Positions 1-8,495 of a stretch of DNA of 64,000 nucleotides are shown here, one piece after another. The notes beneath the pieces are model-generated. The model saw only the letters and a program-made list of their open reading frames with translations, was not told the origin of the DNA and did no database searches. Both the position numbers and the translations under genes were made by a program. Position 1 is the first letter of the stretch, and each line of letters begins with the position of its first letter. This DNA is from JBBRVW01 sp038246545 (GTDB taxonomy: Bacteria; Actinomycetota; Actinomycetes; JACCUZ01): the NCBI GenBank assembly GCA_038246545.1, contig JBBRVW010000003.1, forward strand, positions 78,030 through 142,029. Direction: 5' to 3'.

Positions 1-234
1 CTCGCCGGCGTCCTCGGTGGTTACCTGGGGTATCTCGGCTGGGGTGAGCTCGTCGTGGGCGGGTTCACCGCGTTCCTGCTCGGCGGCGTTGCCGGCCTGG
101 CGCTGATGGCCGTCCGGCGGGCCGGGCGGAAGTCGCACATCCCCTTCGGCCCGTGGATGCTGCTCGGCGCCCTGGTGGCGATCCTGTGGGGCGGCGCTTT
201 GGCAGACTTTTACCTCGACTCGCTCCTCGGCTGA
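1..234 (+). CDS. Prepilin peptidase, C-terminal part (cut by window edge)
   Basis: The window opens inside a reading frame that ends at the TGA at 232-234. The 77 visible residues are two hydrophobic helices joined by a short basic loop (RRAGRKSHIPFGPWMLLGA). The IPFGP-x-LLGA motif is typical of the last part of type IV prepilin leader peptidases (PilD/GspO family), integral membrane aspartyl proteases that cleave and methylate prepilins. The catalytic aspartates would lie upstream, outside the window. The pil genes directly downstream support the call. Only the C-terminal third is visible, so assignment rests on this motif, the membrane character and the context. Confidence 0.75.
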   Translation, partial: LAGVLGGYLGYLGWGELVVGGFTAFLLGGVAGLALMAVRRAGRKSHIPFGPWMLLGALVAILWGGALADFYLDSLLG

Positions 235-338
235 GCAGATCGCTCAAGGCCGGGTGCGATCCGTCCGATCCCCTTCATGAACCGGCCCCACCAGGGGCCA
301 GACCACGCGGTGCAAACCGCCTCTGGGAGGGGAACGTC

Positions 339-1403
339 GTGGCAGTTCGATCCGCCATCGGTCTCGACATCGGGACCTCGGGCGTGCGTGCCGCCGAGCT
401 GTCGTTCGGCAAGAGCGGTGTCACGCTCGAGAAGTTCGGCCAGGTGGCACTGCCCGAGGGGGCCGTCCGTGACGGCGAGGTCGTTGACTCCGACGCCGTC
501 GCCGACGCCATCAAGCAGCTCTGGGCGCACACCAAGTTCGGCAGCAAGAAGGTCGTCATCGGCGTGGCCAACCAGAAGGTCATCGTGCGCCAGGTCGACC
601 TGCCCTGGATGCCGGCCGACGAGCTGAAGAAGTCGCTGGCCTTCCAGGTGCAGGACTTCGTGCCGATGCCCGTCGACCAGGCGGTGCTGGACTTCCACCC
701 GCTGGAGGAGCTCGGATCCCCGGGTGGGAACCGCATGCTCCGCGGCCTCCTGGTCGCCGCCTCCCGGGACATGGTCAACGCCAGCCTCGAGGCCGTCCAG
801 AAGGCCGGGCTCACCCCGGTCATGGTCGACCTCACGTCGTTCGCCGTGATCCGCTCGCTCGCCGACGCCGACCACCTCGGCCTCGGGGCGCAGGTCGAGG
901 CCCTTGTCGACGTCGGCGCCCGGGTCACGAACATCGTCGTGCACCAGGGGGGCGTCCCGCGCTTCGTGCGCATCCTGCTCATGGGCGGCCAGGACGTCAC
1001 CGACGCGGTCGCCGAGCGCATGGGTGTCCCGCAGGACCAGGCCGAGGCGCTCAAGCAGCAGCTCGGCAGCGACTCGTCCGAGCACGGCATGGACGTCCAG
1101 GCTGCCGGCCGGGTCATCGAGGCGGTAGCCGCGTCCTTCGTCGACGAGGTGCGCGGGTCGCTGGACTACTACCTCGCCTCCAGCGGTTCGGCCCCGATCT
1201 CGCGCCTGGTCCTCACCGGCGGTGGTGCGCGGCTCGGTGGTCTCGCCCAGCGACTCCAGGTGACCACCCGGGTGCCGGTCGAGGTCGGCACCCCCATGCA
1301 CAGCCTGCAGGTCGGCAAGACCGGGCTGTCGCCCGAGCAGATCGCGTTCGTCGAGCCGCTGGCCGCCGTGCCGGTGGGCCTGGCCCTGGGAGTCGCATCA
1401 TGA
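339..1403 (+). CDS. pilM: Type IV pilus assembly protein PilM
   Basis: 354-residue actin-like ATPase of the pilus inner-membrane platform. The N-terminus carries the PilM signature (AIGLDIGTSGVRAAEL), and later phosphate-binding segments include VDVGARVTNIVV and the adenosine loop LTGGGARLGGL. By family knowledge PilM is cytoplasmic and binds the N-terminal tail of PilN. The GTG at 339 was chosen because it follows GGGAGGGG at 6-13 nt and places the IGLDIG strand at the expected N-terminal position. The open frame continues upstream, but that extension resembles no PilM. The stop overlaps the pilN start (ATGA), indicating translational coupling. Confidence 0.9.
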   Translation: MAVRSAIGLDIGTSGVRAAELSFGKSGVTLEKFGQVALPEGAVRDGEVVDSDAVADAIKQLWAHTKFGSKKVVIGVANQKVIVRQVDLPWMPADELKKSLAFQVQDFVPMPVDQAVLDFHPLEELGSPGGNRMLRGLLVAASRDMVNASLEAVQKAGLTPVMVDLTSFAVIRSLADADHLGLGAQVEALVDVGARVTNIVVHQGGVPRFVRILLMGGQDVTDAVAERMGVPQDQAEALKQQLGSDSSEHGMDVQAAGRVIEAVAASFVDEVRGSLDYYLASSGSAPISRLVLTGGGARLGGLAQRLQVTTRVPVEVGTPMHSLQVGKTGLSPEQIAFVEPLAAVPVGLALGVAS

Positions 1404-2089
1404 CCACCACCGCTACGGAGACCACGACCACACTGGTCGCCCTGCCGCGGGTCAACCTGCTGCCGCCCGAGATCGGTGCCGCCCGCCGTCTGCGCAAGGT
1501 GCAGATCGGCCTGGGCGCCGGCGTCGGCGCCTCGGTGCTGGTCGTCGGGGCCCTCGTGCTCGTCGCGGCCGGTCAGGTCTCTGACGCGCAGGACGGCCTG
1601 GACGCCTCCAAGGCGCGCGGGACCTCTCTGCAGGCCCAGACGAACAAGTACGCCGAGGTCCCGGCCGTGTACGCCGCCGTGGACGCCAAGGAGGCTCAGC
1701 TGAGCGAGGCGATGGGCAAGGAGATCCGTTGGTCGTACTTCCTCAACGACCTCAGCCTGCTCACGCCGAGCAAGGTGTGGCTGACCTCGCTCGCCGTCGT
1801 GGAGAACGTCGATCCTGTGGCCGTCGCAGCTCCCGCAGTGGCGGGTGCTCCGGCGACCATCGGGCCCGCCGCCATCGGCACCGTCACCTTCGTGGGCAAG
1901 GGCGGCGACCACAACGACGTCGCCGCCTGGCTGCGGGCACTGGCCGGCGAGAAGGGCCTGACGAAACCGTACTTCACCAGGTCCGTCCAGGAGAACATCG
2001 GCACCGTCGGCTCCGTGACTTTCGACAGCCAGGCGGACATCACCGAAGAGGCCTTGTCCGGCCGCTACACCGAGAAGGCGGGCAGCTGA
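1400..2089 (+). CDS. pilN: Type IV pilus assembly protein PilN
   Basis: 229 residues. A short cytoplasmic N-terminus contains the PilN consensus for binding PilM (PRVNLLPPEIGAARR, residues about 14-28). A single transmembrane helix follows (about 37-57), then a periplasm/exterior-facing coiled-coil and ferredoxin-like fold. An Ala/Pro-rich stretch (VAVAAPAVAGAPA, about 138-150) interrupts the globular part and is likely a flexible loop. The start ATG overlaps the pilM stop by 4 nt, and pilO follows one base after the stop. In the family, PilN and PilO heterodimerise in the alignment subcomplex. Confidence 0.88.
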   Translation: MTTTATETTTTLVALPRVNLLPPEIGAARRLRKVQIGLGAGVGASVLVVGALVLVAAGQVSDAQDGLDASKARGTSLQAQTNKYAEVPAVYAAVDAKEAQLSEAMGKEIRWSYFLNDLSLLTPSKVWLTSLAVVENVDPVAVAAPAVAGAPATIGPAAIGTVTFVGKGGDHNDVAAWLRALAGEKGLTKPYFTRSVQENIGTVGSVTFDSQADITEEALSGRYTEKAGS

Positions 2090-2090
2090 G

Positions 2091-2774
2091 ATGACCGACA
2101 CCCGTAAGTGGTCGGCCGCGGCCGTCGTCCTCATCGTCGCGATCTTCGCCGCCGGCTGGTTCCTTCTCGTCTCTCCCAAGCGGAGTGACGCTGCGGACAT
2201 CGCGGCCCAGACCACGACGCAGGACGGCGCCAACGTCTCTTTGCAGCAGAAGCTCGAGCAGCTCAAGGTCCAGCAGGCGGATCTGCCCCGGCAGCGTGCC
2301 CGGCTGGCCGAGATCTCCACGAGCATCCCGAACAACCCGTCGCTGCCGTCGCTGATCCGGGACCTGACCGCGGCCTCCCGCAAGGTCGGTGTCTCGATCG
2401 ACGCGATGGCGCCGTCGGCGCCGATCGCGGTTGCGGCGGCGGCACCCGGCGTGGTCATCGCGCCGCCCACCGATGCCACCGGTGGCACCACTGCCACCGG
2501 TGCCACCGCGGCTGCTGCTGGCAATCAGGCGCTGTTCCAGGTGCCTCTGACGCTCAACATCACCGGCAGCTACTTCGAGCTCGAGCAGTACGTCAACAAG
2601 CTCGAGGGCCTCAAGCGGTCCTTCCTGGTGACCGGCTTCGCCATCACGCCGGCAGCCAGCGCGGACTCCGCTTCCGGGGACCTCACGGTCGCCATCACCG
2701 GCAGGGTGTTCCTGTCCGAGGAAACCGCCCCCGCCACCGCCGTCACGCCCGTCGCCCCCGCGACCGGCGAGTAA
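2091..2774 (+). CDS. pilO: Type IV pilus assembly protein PilO
   Basis: 227 residues. One N-terminal transmembrane helix (about 12-27, AVVLIVAIFAAGWFLLV) is followed by a coiled coil (about 45-70, LQQKLEQLKVQQADLPRQRAR), the typical PilO architecture. The NNPSLPSLIRDL segment resembles the PilO motif before the ferredoxin-like domain, and the C-terminal half (LNITGSYFELEQYVNKLE) is the second half of that fold. A Thr/Gly/Ala-rich insert lies at about 118-145. It sits in the pilM-pilN-pilO order seen in type IV pilus loci and is probably cotranscribed with both neighbours. Confidence 0.87.
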   Translation: MTDTRKWSAAAVVLIVAIFAAGWFLLVSPKRSDAADIAAQTTTQDGANVSLQQKLEQLKVQQADLPRQRARLAEISTSIPNNPSLPSLIRDLTAASRKVGVSIDAMAPSAPIAVAAAAPGVVIAPPTDATGGTTATGATAAAAGNQALFQVPLTLNITGSYFELEQYVNKLEGLKRSFLVTGFAITPAASADSASGDLTVAITGRVFLSEETAPATAVTPVAPATGE

Positions 2775-2787
2775 GGGAGCCACCACC

Positions 2788-3441
2788 ATGAGCGAGCCGA
2801 GCTTCCCGTTCGAGGGCGGCGGCACGTCCGTCGCGACGGCCCCGCCGCTGCCTCCCCTGGAGGAGTCCACCGGGCCTGACCGCAGCAAGCTGCTGGCGGT
2901 CGGCGGAGTGGTCACGGTGCTGGTCCTGGCCGTGGTCGGGTACTTCCTGTTCTTCGCAGGAGGGTCCGAGCCGGCACCGTCGCCGACGCCGACCAAGGCC
3001 GTCGTCCCCGCCGATCCCGCGCCGGTCGACGGCTCCGGGACCACGACCACCACGTCGACCCGGCTGAACCAGAAGAACTTCGGCAAGGACCCGTTCAAGG
3101 CCGTGATCGTCGAGCCGGAGGTCGCCCCGGCCACGACGACCGGAACCACGACCACGACGGGCACCACCACGACCACTGCCGGGACCGGGGCCACCAGCGC
3201 GGACAGCGGGGTCACCGCCCCGACGGCGACGGTCTCGCACAGCTTCCGCGTCGTCGCGGTCTCTCCGGACAACAGCTCGGTCAGCGTCAAGGTGGACGGC
3301 AAGACGTTCACCAACCTGCACGCCGGCGAGGTGTTCGCGACGTACTTCAAGGTGGTGCTGATCAGCGGGTCGACCAACGCGTTCCAGTACGGCGAGGAGA
3401 AGTTCAACGTGCTGGGGACCAAGCGACTCACCATCGCCTGA
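2788..3441 (+). CDS. Membrane-anchored pilus-locus protein in the PilP position
   Basis: 217 residues. A Pro-rich cytoplasmic start is followed by one transmembrane helix (about 36-56) and a long low-complexity Pro/Ser/Thr linker with two TTTTTGTTTTT-like tracts. The compact C-terminal region (about 145-217) carries SFRVVAVSPDNSSVSVKVDG and DGKTFTNLHAGEVF, resembling the small beta-rich domains of PilP-like proteins. It follows pilO by 13 nt with GGGAGCC before the ATG. By position it fills the slot occupied by PilP, but it is not a lipoprotein and I see no direct PilP motif. A role linking the PilMNO platform to the envelope is inference. Confidence 0.55.
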   Translation: MSEPSFPFEGGGTSVATAPPLPPLEESTGPDRSKLLAVGGVVTVLVLAVVGYFLFFAGGSEPAPSPTPTKAVVPADPAPVDGSGTTTTTSTRLNQKNFGKDPFKAVIVEPEVAPATTTGTTTTTGTTTTTAGTGATSADSGVTAPTATVSHSFRVVAVSPDNSSVSVKVDGKTFTNLHAGEVFATYFKVVLISGSTNAFQYGEEKFNVLGTKRLTIA

Positions 3442-3480
3442 TCCTTGGTCGACGGGTCGACCGTCATCCTCGGCCGACGG

Positions 3481-3515
3481 CAGGTGGCCTGCCCGGAGTC
3501 CGGGCAGGTCACCTG
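3481..3515 (+). terminator. Hairpin terminator after the pil genes
   Basis: Two 16-nt arms (3481-3496 and 3500-3515) pair at 15 of 16 positions around a 3-nt loop. No T-tract follows, as is common for actinobacterial hairpin terminators. It lies between the last pil gene and aroC, so it probably separates the two transcription units. Confidence 0.6.
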
Positions 3516-3547
3516 CGTCTGTGCCCCGCCGTGGAAGGATCGGAGGC

Positions 3548-4729
3548 ATGCTGCGCTGGCTGACCGCGGGGGAGTCGCACGGCCCTGCCCTGCTCGCGAC
3601 CCTCGAGGGGCTGCCGGCTGGGGTGGAGGTGACGACGGAGGACGTCGTCGTGGCTCTCGCAAGGCGCCGACTGGGGTATGGTCGCGGCGCCCGGATGTCG
3701 TTCGAGCGCGACGAGGTCGAGCTGCTTGGTGGGGTCCGGCACGGCCGCACCCAGGGCGGCCCGGTCGCCATCCGGATCGGCAACACCGAGTGGCCGAAGT
3801 GGCAGCAGGTCATGAGCGCCGATCCCGTCCCCGACGACGTGCTCGCAGGGCTGGCCCGCAACGCGCCGCTGACCCGACCACGGCCGGGTCATGCCGACCT
3901 GGCCGGCATGCAGAAGTACGGCTTCGACGACGCCCGCCCGGTCCTGGAGCGGGCCAGCGCACGCGAGACCGCCGCGCGGGTCGCGCTGGGCGCGGTGGCG
4001 CAGGCCTTCCTGGCGCAGACCGTCGGCACCCGCCTCGTGTCGCACGTGGTGTCCATCGGCAGCGCCGTGGCACCCGAGGGCGTCTACCCGCTCCCGGACG
4101 ACGTCGGGCGGCTCGACGACGACCCGGTGCGCTGCCTGGACGCCACCGCGAGCGCCGCGATGGTCGCCGAGATCGACGCCGCCCAGCGCGACGGGGATAC
4201 TCTCGGCGGAGTGGTGGAGGTGCTCGTCTACGGGCTGCCGCCCGGGCTGGGCAGCTACGTCCACTGGGACCGGCGCCTCGACTCACGGCTGGCCGGCGCG
4301 CTCATGGGCGTGCAGGCCATCAAGGGTGTCGCCGTGGGCGACGGCTTCGAGAGTGCCCGTAGACGCGGGTCCCAGGCGCACGACGAGATCGAGCGCGGCG
4401 AGGACGGCGCCCTGCACCGGCGGACGGCGCGGGCCGGCGGTGTCGAGGGCGGCATGAGCACCGGCGAGCCGCTGCGGGTGAGTGCTGCCATGAAGCCGAT
4501 CTCCACGGTCCCGCGGGCGCTGGACACCGTCGACGTCGCTACTGGTGAGGCGGCCCGGGCGATCAACCAGCGCAGCGACGTCTGCGCCGTCCCTGCGGCC
4601 GGGATCGTGGTCGAGGCCATGGTGGCGCTGGTCCTGGCGGATGCCGTGCTGGAGAAGTTCGGCGGCGACTCGGTGCCGGAGACGGCCCGCAACGCCGCGG
4701 CCTACCTCGCCGGCCTCACGGTGCGCTGA
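3548..4729 (+). CDS. aroC: Chorismate synthase
   Basis: 393 residues. It converts 5-enolpyruvylshikimate-3-phosphate to chorismate using reduced FMN, the last shikimate-pathway step. Signature motifs are present: GESHGPALLATLEGLPAGV at the N-terminus, RHGRTQGGPVAIRIGNTEW, RPGHADLAG and RASARETAARVA. The start ATG at 3548 follows GGATCGGAGG and gives MLRWLTAGESHGP, the usual N-terminus; a longer frame from 3521 adds only unrelated residues. The stop overlaps the aroK ATG by one base. It is first gene of an aroC-K-B-Q cluster preceded by a hairpin, so transcription probably starts in the gap at 3516-3547. Confidence 0.97.
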   Translation: MLRWLTAGESHGPALLATLEGLPAGVEVTTEDVVVALARRRLGYGRGARMSFERDEVELLGGVRHGRTQGGPVAIRIGNTEWPKWQQVMSADPVPDDVLAGLARNAPLTRPRPGHADLAGMQKYGFDDARPVLERASARETAARVALGAVAQAFLAQTVGTRLVSHVVSIGSAVAPEGVYPLPDDVGRLDDDPVRCLDATASAAMVAEIDAAQRDGDTLGGVVEVLVYGLPPGLGSYVHWDRRLDSRLAGALMGVQAIKGVAVGDGFESARRRGSQAHDEIERGEDGALHRRTARAGGVEGGMSTGEPLRVSAAMKPISTVPRALDTVDVATGEAARAINQRSDVCAVPAAGIVVEAMVALVLADAVLEKFGGDSVPETARNAAAYLAGLTVR

Positions 4730-5232
4730 TGGCGCCGATCGTCGTCCTCGTCGGACCGCCCGGGTCGGGCAAGACTGCGACCGCCGCGGCCCTGGCGCGT
4801 CTTCTCGGGACGACTTCCCGCGACACCGACCAGGACGTGGAGGCGACCACCGGCAGTCTGGTCGGCGACCTGTTCGTCGAGCATGGCGAGGAGCACTTCC
4901 GCTCCCTCGAGCGGCTGGCCGTGGCGGCGGCGCTCGACGAGCACGACGGGGTGCTGGCCGTCGGCGGTGGAGCTGTCATCGACCCCGACACCCGGGACCG
5001 GCTGGTCGGGCGCACAGTGGTGTTCCTCGATGTCGGCATCAAGGACGCGGCGTCCCGGATCGGCTTCAACCGCGACCGGCCGCTGCTGCTCGGCAACCCC
5101 CGCGCACAGTGGATCAGGCTGATGGAGCAGCGCCGCCCGGTCTACCAGGAGGTCGCGTCGGTGACGGTCGGGACCGACGGGCTCAGCCCGGAGCAGGTGG
5201 CCGAGGAGATCGTCCGGCAGGCCGGTCTGTGA
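4729..5232 (+). CDS. aroK: Shikimate kinase
   Basis: 167 residues, normal family length. It phosphorylates shikimate at O3 using ATP. The P-loop is at residues 7-15 (GPPGSGKTA). Shikimate-contacting elements include DTDQDVE (about 31-37), FVEHGEEHFRSLE and AVGGGAV (the GGG motif), and the lid arginine region is DRPLLLGNPRAQW. The ATG overlaps the aroC stop and the stop overlaps the aroB GTG, so all three are translationally coupled. Confidence 0.96.
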   Translation: MAPIVVLVGPPGSGKTATAAALARLLGTTSRDTDQDVEATTGSLVGDLFVEHGEEHFRSLERLAVAAALDEHDGVLAVGGGAVIDPDTRDRLVGRTVVFLDVGIKDAASRIGFNRDRPLLLGNPRAQWIRLMEQRRPVYQEVASVTVGTDGLSPEQVAEEIVRQAGL

Positions 5233-6308
5233 GCGATACCGCACGCGTCACCGTCGAGGGCGTGACGCCGTACGACGTGGTCGTCGGCCACGCCCTGCTC
5301 GACGCCCTGCCCGGGCTCGTCGGGGACGCACCGCGGAAAGTCCTGGTCGTGCACCAGCGCGCGCTCGCGGACCGGGCGGCGGCGGCCGAGCTCCTCCTGC
5401 TGCGGGCCGGCCACGAGGTCGTGCTGGCCGTCGTGCCCGACGGCGAGGCGGCCAAGACGCTCGATGTCGCCGCGAGCCTGTGGTCGCTGCTCGGCCGCCG
5501 GGGCTTCACCCGGTCCGACGTCGTGGTCGGTCTGGGTGGCGGCGCCGCCACTGACCTGGCCGGCTTCGTCGCGGCGGCGTGGCTGCGCGGTGTCCGGGTG
5601 GTGCAGGTGCCCACGACCCTCCTCGGCATGGTCGATGCCGCCGTCGGAGGCAAGACGGGCGTGAACACCCCGGAGGGCAAGAACCTCGTCGGAGCCTTCC
5701 ACCCGCCGGCCGGCGTCCTGTGCGACCTCGACGCCCTCATGTCGCTGCCGCGGCCGGAGCTCGTGAGCGGCCTCGCCGAGGTGATCAAGACCGGTCTGGT
5801 GGCCGACACGCGCATCCTCGACCTCGTCACCGCCGACCCGGCGGCAGCGCTCGACCCGACCTCCCCGCAGCTGCGCGAGCTCGTCGAACGATCGGTCCGC
5901 GTCAAGGCCCATGTCGTCTCCCAGGACCTGCGCGAGTCCGGGTTGCGGGAGATCCTCAACTACGGGCACACCCTGGGGCACGCGGTCGAGAAGCTCGAGG
6001 GCTACCGCGGCCGGCACGGCGAAGCAGTCTCGGTCGGGCTGGTCTACGCCGCCGAGCTGGCGCACGCCGCCGGTCGGCTGGACGCCTCCGCGGTCGCCCT
6101 TCACCGAACGGTCCTGGGCTCCGTCGGGCTGCCCACGTCGTACGGCGGTTCACGCTGGCCGGAGCTGCTCGCCGCCATGCGGGTGGACAAGAAGGCACGT
6201 GGCGCGGTCCTGCGGTTTGTGGTGCTCGACGGGATCGGCCGGCCGGGCCGGCTCGAGGGCCCGGACGACTCGCTCCTCCAGCAGGCGTTCGAGAGGATCG
6301 CGACATGA
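5229..6308 (+). CDS. aroB: 3-dehydroquinate synthase
   Basis: 359 residues. It is NAD- and divalent-metal-dependent and makes 3-dehydroquinate from DAHP. Visible motifs are the nucleotide-binding GGGAATDLAGFVAA, the metal-site segments VPTTLLGMVDAAVGGKTGVN and EVIKTGLV, and the metal-ligand histidines in NYGHTLGHAVEK and RGRHGEAV. The GTG at 5229 was taken because it overlaps the aroK stop by 4 nt and begins the domain at the normal place (SDTARVTVEG). The open frame runs much further upstream through aroK and aroC, which is an artefact of high G+C. Confidence 0.96.
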   Translation: MSDTARVTVEGVTPYDVVVGHALLDALPGLVGDAPRKVLVVHQRALADRAAAAELLLLRAGHEVVLAVVPDGEAAKTLDVAASLWSLLGRRGFTRSDVVVGLGGGAATDLAGFVAAAWLRGVRVVQVPTTLLGMVDAAVGGKTGVNTPEGKNLVGAFHPPAGVLCDLDALMSLPRPELVSGLAEVIKTGLVADTRILDLVTADPAAALDPTSPQLRELVERSVRVKAHVVSQDLRESGLREILNYGHTLGHAVEKLEGYRGRHGEAVSVGLVYAAELAHAAGRLDASAVALHRTVLGSVGLPTSYGGSRWPELLAAMRVDKKARGAVLRFVVLDGIGRPGRLEGPDDSLLQQAFERIAT

Positions 6309-6318
6309 GGAACCCCGC

Positions 6319-6750
6319 ATGACCCGCGTGCTGGTGCTCGACGGCCCGAACCTCGGCCGGCTGGGCACCCGCGAGCCGGAGGTCTACGGCTCGGCCACCC
6401 ACGACGACCTGGTTGCCGCCGTCACCGTGACCGGGGCCGAGCTCGGTCTCGAGGTGGAGGTGCGGCAGACCGACGACGAGGCCGAGCTGGTCCGCTGGCT
6501 GCACGAGGCCGCCGACTCGTCGACCCCGGTCGTGCTCAACCCGGCGGCGTTCACGCACTACTCCTACGCGCTGCGCGACGCCTGCGCGGCCCGCACCGCC
6601 CCGCTGGTGGAGGTGCACCTCACCAACCCGGCCGCCCGTGAGGAGTTCCGCCACACCTCGGTCGTCGCCGGCGTGGCGTCCGGCTCGGTGACCGGCTTCG
6701 GGCTGGACTCCTACCGGCTCGCCCTCAGGGCCGTCGCCGGCCTGCTCTGA
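6319..6750 (+). CDS. aroQ: 3-dehydroquinate dehydratase, type II
   Basis: 143 residues, the size of type II dehydroquinases, which are dodecameric and dehydrate 3-dehydroquinate to 3-dehydroshikimate. The N-terminal motif VLVLDGPNLGRLGTREPEVYG carries the flexible-loop Arg and catalytic Tyr. NPAAFTHYSYALRDA, EVHLTNPAAREEFRHTS and the substrate-binding region are intact. The ATG at 6319 lies 10 nt after the aroB stop with AGGAA in front. With aroC, aroK and aroB this gives four of the seven shikimate steps; DAHP synthase, shikimate dehydrogenase and EPSP synthase are not in this window. Confidence 0.95.
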   Translation: MTRVLVLDGPNLGRLGTREPEVYGSATHDDLVAAVTVTGAELGLEVEVRQTDDEAELVRWLHEAADSSTPVVLNPAAFTHYSYALRDACAARTAPLVEVHLTNPAAREEFRHTSVVAGVASGSVTGFGLDSYRLALRAVAGLL

Positions 6751-6785
6751 ACCTCACCCGGTCCGGCCCGGGCACAGCCGACAGG

Positions 6786-6791
6786 TAGCGT
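6786..6791 (+). promoter_or_regulatory. -10-like box of a probable leaderless promoter (pepP)
   Basis: TAGCGT lies exactly 6 nt before the GTG start of pepP and no Shine-Dalgarno sequence is present. That spacing would put the transcription start on or next to the start codon. Confidence 0.5.
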
Positions 6792-6797
6792 GCGCGG

Positions 6798-7886
6798 GTG
6801 CCCGAGACCCACCACCGGCGCCGCGAGGCGCTGCGCGCGCTGACCGCGTCAGTGGACGCCGGGGCGGCCCTGATCACCCGGCTCGTCAACGTCCGCTACC
6901 TCACCGGTTTCAGCGGGTCGAACGCGGCGTTGCTCGTCACGGCCACGGGCGAGGTGCTCTGCACCGACGGTCGCTACACCAGCCAGGCCGCCGCGGAAGC
7001 GCCGGGTGTCGAGGTCGTCGTGGCGCGGGACTGCCCGCCCGTGCTCGTGGAGCGGGCCGGCCACGACGGCGTCCGGCGGCTCGCCTTCGAGGCCCACGGC
7101 GTCACTGTCGAGGCGCACGCCGGCCTGGCCTCGCTCGCCGACGCCCCCGAGCTGGTCGCGCTCGGGCACGCCGTCGAGACACTCCGCACCACCAAGGACG
7201 ACGGCGAGCTGGCGCTGCTTCGCGAAGCCTGCGCCATCGGCGACCGGGCACTGGCGGAGACCTTCGACCAGGTCGCGCCGGGGCTCACGGAGCGCGAGGT
7301 GGCGCGCCACTTGGAGAGCGCGATGCTCGAGCTCGGTGCCGACGGACCGGCGTTCGAGACCATCGTCGCCACCGGCCCGCACAGTGCCATCCCGCACCAC
7401 CAGCCCACCCATCGGGAGATCCAGCGGGGTGACCTCCTGAAGATCGACTTCGGGGCGCGGTACCAGGGGTACCACTCCGACTGCACTCGGACGGTCGTCA
7501 TCGGTGCCGAGCCGGCCGCGTGGCAGGCCGAGATCTACCAGGTGGTGCGGGCAGCGCAACGGGCCGGCCGGCACGCGCTCACGGTCGGAGCCGACCTCCG
7601 GGACGTCGACACCGCGGCGCGGGAAGTTGTCGTCGCGGCCGGCTACGGCGACGAGTACCCCCACGGGCTCGGCCACGGCGTCGGCCTGGAGATCCACGAG
7701 GCTCCGATGATCGGGTACCGCGCGACCGGTAGACTCCACGCCCGCACGCCGGTGACCGTTGAGCCCGGGGTCTATCTCCCCGGACGCGGGGGAGTCCGCA
7801 TCGAGGACACCCTCGTCGTGGGCACCCAGGCGCACGGCGCACCGGAGCTGCTCACGACCACCCCCAAGGACCTGCTCGTCCTCTGA
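6798..7886 (+). CDS. Xaa-Pro aminopeptidase / M24B metallopeptidase
   Basis: 362 residues with a creatinase-like N-terminal domain (about 1-130, including VRYLTGFSGSNAALLV) and a C-terminal pita-bread catalytic domain. The five metal ligands of the M24 family can be read in order: Asp in KIDFGARYQGYHSDCTRTV (two Asp), His in GLGHGVGLEIHE, Glu in VEPGVYLPG and Glu in RIEDTLVV. It probably removes N-terminal residues preceding proline from cytosolic peptides. This gene commonly precedes efp in bacteria, as here. The start GTG has a -10-like box directly upstream, suggesting a leaderless mRNA. PepP and PepQ specificity cannot be separated from sequence. Confidence 0.88.
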   Translation: MPETHHRRREALRALTASVDAGAALITRLVNVRYLTGFSGSNAALLVTATGEVLCTDGRYTSQAAAEAPGVEVVVARDCPPVLVERAGHDGVRRLAFEAHGVTVEAHAGLASLADAPELVALGHAVETLRTTKDDGELALLREACAIGDRALAETFDQVAPGLTEREVARHLESAMLELGADGPAFETIVATGPHSAIPHHQPTHREIQRGDLLKIDFGARYQGYHSDCTRTVVIGAEPAAWQAEIYQVVRAAQRAGRHALTVGADLRDVDTAAREVVVAAGYGDEYPHGLGHGVGLEIHEAPMIGYRATGRLHARTPVTVEPGVYLPGRGGVRIEDTLVVGTQAHGAPELLTTTPKDLLVL

Positions 7887-7928
7887 ACGAGGCGCTGCAC
7901 CCGCACGCGAGACGAAGGACTCTGCCCC

Positions 7929-8495
7929 GTGGCGACGACGAACGACCTGAAGAACGGTTTGGTGCTCAACCTCGACGGCCAGCTCTGGTCGATCGTCGAG
8001 TTCCAGCACGTCAAGCCCGGCAAGGGCGGGGCGTTCGTCCGCACCAAGCTGAAGAACGTGCTCTCGGGCAAGGTGGTCGACAAGACGTTCAACGCCGGCA
8101 CCAAGGTCGAGACAGCGACCGTCGACAAGCGCGACTTCCAGTACCTCTACAAGGAGGGCTCGGACTTCGTGTTCATGGACAACTCGTCCTACGAGCAGCT
8201 GCACGTCTCGAGCGAGACCGTCGGCGAGATGGCGAAGTTCATGCTGGAGAACCAGGAGGCCGTGGTCGCCGTGCACGAGGGCACACCGCTGTACGTCGAG
8301 CTGCCCGCGGCCGTGGAGCTGACGATCTCCTACACCGAGCCCGGCATGCAGGGCGATCGTTCCACCGGCGGTACGAAGCCCGCCACCCTGGAGACCGGCG
8401 CCGAGATCGCCGTGCCGCTGTTCATCACCACCGGCGAGAAGGTCAAGGTCGACACCCGCGACGGCAGCTACCTGGGCCGGGTCACCGGCAGCTGA
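7929..8495 (+). CDS. efp: Translation elongation factor P
   Basis: 188 residues with the three beta-barrel domains of EF-P. The domain I loop holds the tip lysine (HVKPGKGGAFVRTKLKN, residues about 28-44). Domain II carries YLYKEGSDFVFMDNSSYEQ, and the C-terminal domain III ends with KVDTRDGSYLGRV. EF-P relieves ribosome stalling at polyproline. No EF-P lysylation gene is visible in the window, and actinobacterial EF-Ps are generally described as functioning without modification. Its stop overlaps the nusB ATG. Confidence 0.97.
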   Translation: MATTNDLKNGLVLNLDGQLWSIVEFQHVKPGKGGAFVRTKLKNVLSGKVVDKTFNAGTKVETATVDKRDFQYLYKEGSDFVFMDNSSYEQLHVSSETVGEMAKFMLENQEAVVAVHEGTPLYVELPAAVELTISYTEPGMQGDRSTGGTKPATLETGAEIAVPLFITTGEKVKVDTRDGSYLGRVTGS

